Positions 57,540 to 64,000 of a stretch of DNA of 64,000 nt are shown piece by piece. The position numbers were made by a program, and so were the translations under genes. The stretch covers positions 310,001 through 374,000 of the forward strand of contig JBGMEA010000012.1 of assembly GCA_041447245.1 (NCBI GenBank). Reading direction: 5' to 3'. The notes beneath the pieces are model-generated. The model had not been told where the DNA came from. It saw nothing but the letters and a program-made list of their open reading frames with translations, and ran no database searches. Origin of the DNA: JBGMEA01 sp041447245 (GTDB taxonomy: Bacteria; Bacillota; Clostridia; Eubacteriales; Anaerofustaceae). The first letter of the stretch is position 1, and each line of letters starts with the position of its first letter.

Positions 57540-60500
57540 TTAGAATGAAACAAGATTTTCGATTAAATCTTTGGTATAGGCAATGATTCCCGATTTCGGG
57601 GGGAGTTTTACGAGAAATGTCGGAACGGCAGCATTCGTTTTTGCTTTGATCCGGAATCGGTTTGCCATCGCTGTAATATTGGACAGCTCGATGTGTGCAT
57701 CGGAATAATATTCCACGCTTAACTGATCTCCCGTCTGCTTGAGTTTTCGAATGCCTGCCTTTTGCGCCAGTGCTTTGACAGCGGCTATTTCGAGCAGATT
57801 GGCGACGCTTTCCGGCACATCGGAATAGACGTCAATGATTTCTTCGGTGATACGGTCTTTGTCGTCATCGTTTTCGATGGATGCGATGGTCTTGTACAGT
57901 TCGATGCGCTGCTGTTCCGAAGCGATGTACTCGGCAGGAATGTAGGCATTTACGGCCAGATCGATTTCCGTTTCCCGTTTGACTTTGGCGGTTTGCCCCG
58001 TCTCTTCCGCAATGGCATTGGAAAGCAGACGCACATACATTTCGTAGCCGACATTGTGAAAATGACCGCTCTGATTGGCTCCGAGCAGATTGCCTGCGCC
58101 GCGCACCTGCAGATCCCGCATGGCGATTTTAAATCCCGAACCGAATTTGGTGAATTCCTTGATGCTCTGCAGGCGTTTGGATGCCAGTTCGCTGAGGGTT
58201 TTGTCTTTGCGGTACGTCATATAAGCATATGCCGCGGTGTCGGCGCGGCCGACGCGTCCCCTCAGCTGATAGAGCTGTGACAGACCGAGCCTGTCCGCAT
58301 CTTCGATGATCAGGGTGTTTGCATTGACGATATCGACTCCGTTTTCGATGATGGTCGTGCTGACGAGCACATCGGATTCCTTTTCGAGAAAGCCCAGAAT
58401 GACGCGCTCCATTTCCGCTTCCTTCATTTGTCCGTGTGCGTAAACCACACGGGCATCGGGCACGAGTGTCTGAACATGTTCCGCGACGCGCTCAATGTCC
58501 TGCACTCGGTTATAAACATAAAAGATTTGTCCTCCGCGGGCGAGCTCGTTTTTGATCGCTTCGCGAATGACGATGTCGTCATATTCCATGACATAGGTTT
58601 GTACCTCCACGCGGTTGACGGGAGGCACTTCGATGGTGCTCATATCGCGGATTCCGGACAGCGACATATGCAGCGTGCGGGGAATCGGAGTGGCCGAAAG
58701 CGTCAGGGTGTCAACATTGGATCGCATCAGTTTCAGTTTGTCTTTATGTGCGACGCCGAATCGCTGCTCTTCGTCGACGATCAGAAGCCCGAGATCTTTG
58801 AATTTCATATCCTTCGAAAGAATCCGATGCGTGCCGACTACGATGTCGGTGCGTCCGGTGCGAAGATTCTCCGCAGTTTTATGCATTTGCTGCGCGCTGC
58901 GAAGACGGCTCATCATCTCAATTTTGATGGGGTATCCTTTGAATCGCTGGACAAAATTGTTGTAGTGCTGAAGTGCAAGGATCGTCGTCGGCACGAGCAC
59001 CGCGACCTGTTTGGAATCCATGACGGCCTTGAAAGCCGCACGCTGCGCCACTTCGGTTTTGCCGAAGCCGACATCTCCGCACAGCAGGCGATCCATCGGG
59101 ATGGGTCGTTCCATGTCTGCTTTAATTTCTTCCGTGCAGCGCAGCTGATCCTCCGTGGGTTCATATTCGAATTTTTCTTCGAATTCCTTCTGCCAGGCGG
59201 TGTCGGGACTGAAGGCGTAACCTTCTTCCGTTTGGCGCATGGCATACATTTTGATATATTCCGCGGCAAGTTCTTTGACCGAATGAGAGACTTTTGACTT
59301 GGTTGCCGTCCAGTCCGCGGAACCGAGGCGGTTCAGCTTCGGCGGCGTATCCGAGGCTCCGATGTATTTCTGAATCAAATCCATCTGTTCGGCAGGCACG
59401 TAAAGAACATCCTCTTTTGCATAAGTGATCTTCATGTAGTCTTTGCTTACGCCCTCGAGTTTGATCTGGTGGATGCCGTCGTAGCGTCCGATGCCGTGCG
59501 TTTCGTGCACGACGTAATCTCCCGGCTGAATATCCGAGAAAAAAGCCTGTTTTTCCTGCGGGTGTGTTTTTTTGTGTTTCTCTTTTTTTTCGGGAGGAAT
59601 GACGGCGGCATAGGGAACGATCAGGATTTTGTTTTGAGCGAAATCCATGCCTCCGAACGGCGGCTGTTTTCGAAGAACGATGTTGCCTTCGCCGATATGT
59701 TCGGAGATGCGAAGCCCGTATGTTTCGATCAGAGAGATAAGAGTTTCTTTCTGGTGGTCATCCTCATAAGTCAGAACAATGCGATAGTCGCTTTGGATGT
59801 AATGCCCGAGCTGTTTTAAAAAGATATTGACATTGCCTTTATAATCGATGACATCGGCACATGCTGCATTGAAACGGTCGGTCAGGTTGACATACGGCAC
59901 AGGCTGGTCGACCGTGCTGAGTGCATAAATGCTTCCGTTTCGTTCCATGTCATGCATCAGATCGGCATAATCTTCAAAAATGTCGAACTGTTTCGGGAAG
60001 GCAAGCCCCGATTCGCGAAAAACGGTGAAGTCCTCCGCAACGGATTTTTTGATAAAATCCCAGCTTTTTTTCAATTGAGACGGGTCATTGAGCAGCACGA
60101 TGCTGCCGGGGAAGAGAGAGAGAAGGCTTTCGGGTTTGCGATCCGTGTACATATAAACGAGACGTGCGGCCTGTTGCGGATCGTCCGAAAGCTTTTCAAA
60201 CAGTTCGGCGGCGTTTACTTTGGCCGCTTCTCTTGCTTCTTCGTCGCGGATCAATGCGATGGAACGATCTGCTTCTTTTCTCATGGCTTTGATTGCAGCG
60301 CTCAGTTCGGCGTCGGTCAGCAGAAAATCGCTGAACGGGTCGATACGGAAGGAGTCGATGGGTTCAACCGAAAGCTGGCTGTCGGGGTCATACCGACGGA
60401 TCGAATCAATCTCGTCACCGAAGAACTCAATGCGGATCGGGTAAAGTTCGCTTGGGGAAAAGTAGTCGATGATGCCGCCGCGTACAGAAAACTGTCCCGC

Positions 60501-60986
60501 AGCCTCGGTGCGTTCTTCCCGCACGTAACCGTATTCGGTGAGCAGGCGAATCAGCTCTTCCGGAACCAACGTATCGCCGTCGGTATAGGTCTTAACCTCG
60601 CGATGCGCATAAAAAAGGCGCTGTTCGCAGAGTGCCCAAATGCTGGTGACAATGATTTTCGGTGAAGCGTCGTAAGCCGCGCGGATGGTTTTGAGACGCA
60701 GGTTGGTGACTTCGCGCGAAAAGCTGTCCGCGAAGGTAAAGTACAAAGGCTCCTTGGGATAATAGAGCACCTGCTCATCCTTCCATGTTCGCACCAGCTG
60801 CTGATGGATTTTTTTTGCGTCGTAGTCGTTTTGGCAGACAAAAAAAACGCTGCCTTCCGTTCGTTCGCAGAGTGTGAGGCAGAGCGCGTTTTTGTATGAT
60901 TTGTCTGCGCCGCTGATTGCGACGCGCTCTTTGCGGTTGTCATGGATGTTGGCGAACAGCCCGAGTTCATTAAACAGATCGTTCAT
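57540..60986 (-). CDS. mfd: Transcription-repair coupling factor Mfd
   Basis: A 1148-residue Mfd, normal length. In order: UvrB-like damage-coupling domains (1-340), the RNA-polymerase-interacting domain (about 480-550; GDYVVHETHGIGRYDGI), a RecG-like translocase with Walker A GDVGFGKTE (near 635), DEEQRFGV (near 737), TATPIPRTLHMSL and the TRG-type motif QLRGRVGRAD, and a C-terminal regulatory domain. It removes stalled RNA polymerase and recruits UvrA. The gene overlaps the end of pth by 17 bp, the common pth-mfd arrangement of Firmicutes. Confidence 0.98.
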   Translation of the reverse strand: MNDLFNELGLFANIHDNRKERVAISGADKSYKNALCLTLCERTEGSVFFVCQNDYDAKKIHQQLVRTWKDEQVLYYPKEPLYFTFADSFSREVTNLRLKTIRAAYDASPKIIVTSIWALCEQRLFYAHREVKTYTDGDTLVPEELIRLLTEYGYVREERTEAAGQFSVRGGIIDYFSPSELYPIRIEFFGDEIDSIRRYDPDSQLSVEPIDSFRIDPFSDFLLTDAELSAAIKAMRKEADRSIALIRDEEAREAAKVNAAELFEKLSDDPQQAARLVYMYTDRKPESLLSLFPGSIVLLNDPSQLKKSWDFIKKSVAEDFTVFRESGLAFPKQFDIFEDYADLMHDMERNGSIYALSTVDQPVPYVNLTDRFNAACADVIDYKGNVNIFLKQLGHYIQSDYRIVLTYEDDHQKETLISLIETYGLRISEHIGEGNIVLRKQPPFGGMDFAQNKILIVPYAAVIPPEKKEKHKKTHPQEKQAFFSDIQPGDYVVHETHGIGRYDGIHQIKLEGVSKDYMKITYAKEDVLYVPAEQMDLIQKYIGASDTPPKLNRLGSADWTATKSKVSHSVKELAAEYIKMYAMRQTEEGYAFSPDTAWQKEFEEKFEYEPTEDQLRCTEEIKADMERPIPMDRLLCGDVGFGKTEVAQRAAFKAVMDSKQVAVLVPTTILALQHYNNFVQRFKGYPIKIEMMSRLRSAQQMHKTAENLRTGRTDIVVGTHRILSKDMKFKDLGLLIVDEEQRFGVAHKDKLKLMRSNVDTLTLSATPIPRTLHMSLSGIRDMSTIEVPPVNRVEVQTYVMEYDDIVIREAIKNELARGGQIFYVYNRVQDIERVAEHVQTLVPDARVVYAHGQMKEAEMERVILGFLEKESDVLVSTTIIENGVDIVNANTLIIEDADRLGLSQLYQLRGRVGRADTAAYAYMTYRKDKTLSELASKRLQSIKEFTKFGSGFKIAMRDLQVRGAGNLLGANQSGHFHNVGYEMYVRLLSNAIAEETGQTAKVKRETEIDLAVNAYIPAEYIASEQQRIELYKTIASIENDDDKDRITEEIIDVYSDVPESVANLLEIAAVKALAQKAGIRKLKQTGDQLSVEYYSDAHIELSNITAMANRFRIKAKTNAAVPTFLVKLPPKSGIIAYTKDLIENLVSF

Positions 60987-61578
60987 CCTTGCGTTCCTTA
61001 TTCGTTTGTTTTTCCGGATTGGTGTTATATCGGTTCATGGCGGAATCGATGCCGCAGAGCACGGTTTCGCGCACGATGCCTTCTGCGGAAATGACCGCCT
61101 GCCTCATAATCGGAAGTTCTTCCGGGAGAAAACGCGAAAGTACGTAATCGGCGAGATCCATCTGTTTGTTGTTGCCGACTCCGATGCGCACTCTGCAGAA
61201 ATTTCCGGTGCCGAGTTTTGCAACAATATCCTTGAGTCCGTTGTGCGTGCCGGCTCCTCCCTGCTTCCTTACTTTGATGACGCCCGGTGCGAAATCGACA
61301 TCGTCATGAATGACGATCAGGTGGGGAGAGTCGATTTGGTACCAGTCCATAACGGGGCGGATACACTCTCCGCTCAGGTTCATGTAAGTGGACGGTTTGA
61401 CGAGCAGAACTTTTTCGTTCTCGATCATGCCTTGCCCGATCATTCCGTTGAAACGGTCCTTTTGGGAAAAGACAATGCCATATTGCGAGGCAATGTAATC
61501 AACAGCTTCAAAGCCGATGTTGTGGCGTGTCAATGTGAATCGGTCTCCGATGTTTCCGAGTCCCGCAATGAGGTACAT
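60970..61578 (-). CDS. pth: Peptidyl-tRNA hydrolase
   Basis: A 202-residue peptidyl-tRNA hydrolase that frees stalled peptides from tRNA. It begins MYLIAGLGNIGDRFTLTRHNIGF (cut here: GLGN holds the substrate Asn; TRHNIGF holds the catalytic His near 19-20), followed by HDDVDFAPGVIKVRKQGGAG and THNGLKDIV. Length is normal with a short Lys/Arg/Asp-rich tail that overlaps the mfd start. GAGGAG precedes the ATG. Confidence 0.97.
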   Translation of the reverse strand: MYLIAGLGNIGDRFTLTRHNIGFEAVDYIASQYGIVFSQKDRFNGMIGQGMIENEKVLLVKPSTYMNLSGECIRPVMDWYQIDSPHLIVIHDDVDFAPGVIKVRKQGGAGTHNGLKDIVAKLGTGNFCRVRIGVGNNKQMDLADYVLSRFLPEELPIMRQAVISAEGIVRETVLCGIDSAMNRYNTNPEKQTNKERKDERSV

Positions 61579-61767
61579 GTGCTCCTCCTGTTTTGTAATT
61601 TCGATCTATATTATACATCAAACGAATGATTCGACGGAGAAAATTCAGCGAAAAAAGGCAATTAATTCCAAGGAAGCGACAGGAAAAGAAAAAAATTTTA
61701 TTGAAATTACAATTTTACATACAATATTATAATGAATGTGCTATAATAATCTCAAGGAGAAAATGAA

Positions 61768-62802
61768 ATGCAACACAAAATCACATCAAAAGCACCGTTG
61801 CTGCGGGATGACGGTACACTGACATCCGCAGGGTACGCAACCGAACCGGTGCTGATTTACGACAGAAGCAAAATTCGTGCTTCGAAAATGCGGATCAAGG
61901 AATGGGATTACTATTATATCGGAAACAACAGTCACGGAATTGCATTAACGATTGCGGACAACGGATATATGGGACTCATAAGCGCTTCTGCAATCGATTT
62001 CATAAATCCCTCCGAACAGACAACGAGTGTGATGACAGTCATGCCCCTCGGGAAAATGAATCTGCCCGCAAGTTCTGCATCAGGGAATTCGGCATACAAA
62101 AACAGCAGGGTGGATTTTTTGTTTGCAACAGACGAAGGGATTCGTCGGCTGAACTGTTCCATGAAAAACTTCAGCCAAGGGGAGGATTTTTATGCTGAAT
62201 TTACACTCAGCGATCCGCCCGGGGAATCGATGGTGATCGCGACTCCGTTTGCAGAGAAGAAAACGGCATTTTATTACAACCAAAAAATCAACTGCATGCG
62301 TGCCGAAGGATATGCGGTGATCGGAGAAACGCGGATTGATTTTTCAAAAGAAGATACGTTTGCCACACTTGATTGGGGGCGGGGTGTGTGGACTTACAAC
62401 AATACCTGGTATTGGGCGAGTGCTTCGGGTTTGCTCGGAGAAACAAAATTCGGATTTAATCTGGGTTACGGATTCGGAGATACTTCCAATGCAAGTGAAA
62501 ATATGCTATTCTACAACAATCGGGCGCACAAACTCGATCAGGTGACGTTTCGGATTCCGAAGAACGGGAACGGAGAATACGACTATCTGAAACCATGGAG
62601 CTTTACGTCGTCGGACGGACGGTTCGAGATGGATTTTGAGCCGATCCTCGATCGGCATGCGGATATGAATCTGTTGGTTCTCGCGAGTTTTCAGCATCAG
62701 GTATTCGGCAGATTTACGGGAACCGCTGTGTTGGACGACGGCACAGCGATCCGCATTGAAAACTTTCTGGGGTTTGCCGAACGCGTGACAAACCGTTGGT
62801 AG
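61768..62802 (+). CDS. DUF2804 family protein
   Basis: A 344-residue protein of the DUF2804 family: 'LLRDDGTLTSAGYATEPVL' at the start, KEWDYYYIGNNSHGIALTIA, DWGRGVWTYNNTWYWASASG near residue 210, and GFNLGYGFGDTSNASENMLF. The fold is beta-rich like lipocalin or AttH-type proteins. It has no signal peptide and no known function. AAGGAG precedes the ATG; the promoter region is very AT-rich. It is followed by pgi after 71 bp. Confidence 0.9.
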   Translation: MQHKITSKAPLLRDDGTLTSAGYATEPVLIYDRSKIRASKMRIKEWDYYYIGNNSHGIALTIADNGYMGLISASAIDFINPSEQTTSVMTVMPLGKMNLPASSASGNSAYKNSRVDFLFATDEGIRRLNCSMKNFSQGEDFYAEFTLSDPPGESMVIATPFAEKKTAFYYNQKINCMRAEGYAVIGETRIDFSKEDTFATLDWGRGVWTYNNTWYWASASGLLGETKFGFNLGYGFGDTSNASENMLFYNNRAHKLDQVTFRIPKNGNGEYDYLKPWSFTSSDGRFEMDFEPILDRHADMNLLVLASFQHQVFGRFTGTAVLDDGTAIRIENFLGFAERVTNRW

Positions 62803-62873
62803 AGAAACATGTCGGATTTGCTTATCCGGCATCATGATAAATCAAACACTACAATCATTATCGGGAGGTCATT

Positions 62874-64000
62874 ATGAGCAAGGTAACATTGAATTTTTCC
62901 ATGTCAAAGACGGACATCACGGAAATTACGAATTACAAAACAAAGATCAAAACGATCCACGACAGATTGCACAGCGGGAAGATGGAGAATACGGGTTGGG
63001 TTGATTATCCGATGACGATTTCGGATGCTCTGGTGGAAGAAATGAACGGTGTTGCCAGACGGATCCGAAAGGAAAACACAGCGTTTGTAATCATCGGAAT
63101 CGGAGGATCGTTCCTCGGGGCGCGTGCCTGCACGCAGATGCTGATGCCGCGTTATCACAACGAAACCAACAAACTCAAAGTATATTTTGCAGGATGGAAT
63201 CTGAGCGGAACGTATCATCATGAACTGTACGAACGGGTGAAAGACGAAGAACTTGCCATCTGCGTGGTATCCAAATCCGGCAAAACAACGGAGACGGCGA
63301 TTGTCTTTCAGCTGTTTAAGAAACTGTTGATCGAAAAATATGGCGAGGAATACAATCAACACATTTTTGTCGTGACCGATAAATCCACCGGACTGCTCAG
63401 AGCCGAAGCCACCAAGAACAAATATACGTCTTTTGTTCTGGAAAGCGATATCGGCGGGCGTTACAGCGTGCTGACTCCCGCAGGGTTGTTTCCGATCGCC
63501 GTTGCGGGTATCGATATCAAACGGATTCTTGACGGAGCAAAAGAAGCCTATGAGCGTTATAACAACCCCAGCATCGTTGAAAACCAGTGTTATCAATATG
63601 CAGCCATTCGACGCATTCTCAATCAGAAGCACAACCGTACGGTCGAAATTTACGAATTTTTCGAACCGCAGCTCGTCTATTTTGCGGAGTGGCTCAAACA
63701 GCTCTTCGGGGAAAGCGAAGGGAAAGAATATCTCGGGATTTATCCGTCCTCGCTGATCCTGACAAGAGATCTGCATTCCGTGGGGCAGTTCCTGCAGGAA
63801 GGCACGCAGATTTTCTTCGAAACGGTATTCAAGATTAAAAATCCGCCTTATGATATCGACATGCCCGGAGATATGTCATTCAACGAAAAGAACAATGCAA
63901 TCATGCTTGCCGTCAACAAAGCGCATTACAAAAACAACACGCCGATCATCACGTTCGAAATGGATGCGCTCGACGAAGAATCCTTCGGCTATGCGGTATA
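62874..64000 (+). CDS. pgi: Glucose-6-phosphate isomerase, N-terminal part (cut by window edge)
   Basis: The first 375 residues of a bacterial-type glucose-6-phosphate isomerase, open to the last base. Landmarks are FVIIGIGGSFLGARACTQML (near residue 65), VVSKSGKTTETAIVF (near 130), the GGRYSVLTPAGLFPIAVAG segment (near 200, phosphate/sugar binding) and QFLQEGTQIFFETV. The usual length is about 450, so about 75 residues are missing. GGGAGG precedes the ATG. It catalyses the glucose-6-P/fructose-6-P step of glycolysis. Confidence 0.95.
   Translation, partial: MSKVTLNFSMSKTDITEITNYKTKIKTIHDRLHSGKMENTGWVDYPMTISDALVEEMNGVARRIRKENTAFVIIGIGGSFLGARACTQMLMPRYHNETNKLKVYFAGWNLSGTYHHELYERVKDEELAICVVSKSGKTTETAIVFQLFKKLLIEKYGEEYNQHIFVVTDKSTGLLRAEATKNKYTSFVLESDIGGRYSVLTPAGLFPIAVAGIDIKRILDGAKEAYERYNNPSIVENQCYQYAAIRRILNQKHNRTVEIYEFFEPQLVYFAEWLKQLFGESEGKEYLGIYPSSLILTRDLHSVGQFLQEGTQIFFETVFKIKNPPYDIDMPGDMSFNEKNNAIMLAVNKAHYKNNTPIITFEMDALDEESFGYAV

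Overview
The window looks like a chromosomal segment of an anaerobic Bacillota (Clostridia-type) bacterium with acetogen-like metabolism. The signs are strong AGGAGG ribosome-binding sites, hairpin-plus-T-run terminators, TTGACA/TATAAT promoters, and an acetyl-CoA synthase / corrinoid iron-sulfur protein operon. Both ends cut a gene: a small membrane protein on the left and glucose-6-phosphate isomerase on the right. I see no rRNA, tRNA, CRISPR array or insertion sequence.

Layout. 1-3.5 kb: an NmrA-like reductase, a UroD/MtaA-like protein with a 41-aa follower, and a TetR repressor whose probable operators bracket the promoter. 3.6-8.9 kb: flotillin/NfeD pair, DUF1836 regulator, two uncharacterised proteins, and a small lipoprotein gene between two copies of a 90-bp repeat. 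9-12.5 kb: ferrous iron uptake (feoB, two feoA-like genes, a FeoB-associated Cys-rich peptide) with a divergent DtxR/MntR-type regulator and matching palindromes. 12.6-25.8 kb: general genes (PAS-HD-GYP, tadA, phosphohexomutase, UPF0182, EFR1-type ferredoxin, NERD protein, COG0523 GTPase with a His-rich partner, 2-hydroxyacid dehydrogenase with a Crp/Fnr regulator).

25.8-30.2 kb is a corrinoid module: a second UroD-like protein with a 44-aa follower, a membrane protein, two GntR/UTRA regulators and a B12-binding protein. Three of its promoters carry the same AAACATGTTT-core palindrome. 30.3-33.3 kb holds five consecutive zinc-ribbon/two-TM membrane proteins. 33.6-44.7 kb holds UPF0280 divergent from cooC/acsF-acsD-acsC-acsE-[311-bp structured gap]-acsB-RACo, followed by DUF169 and C_GCAxxG_C_C proteins. 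The CO dehydrogenase subunit gene (acsA/cooS) is not here.

44.9-52 kb: an AT-rich DUF3800 gene, an aldehyde dehydrogenase, a third UroD-like protein with a 45-aa follower, a GPH/MFS transporter and two tandem TetR regulators. 51.9-56 kb: a glycine-betaine type ABC importer and a divergent GntR+RCK_C (BusR-like) repressor. 56-64 kb: a PrsA-like foldase, mfd, pth, DUF2804 and pgi.

How the genes fit together: the acs operon, the corrinoid protein, three UroD-like proteins and the transporters suggest growth on methylated compounds, with methyl groups passed over corrinoid proteins to the corrinoid iron-sulfur protein and acetyl-CoA synthase. The substrates are not readable from the sequence. 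The most unusual points are the repeated UroD-gene/tiny-ORF pairing, the apparent lack of the usual zinc motif in all three UroD-like proteins, the missing CO dehydrogenase gene, and a folded RNA element with alternative pairing just upstream of acsB.
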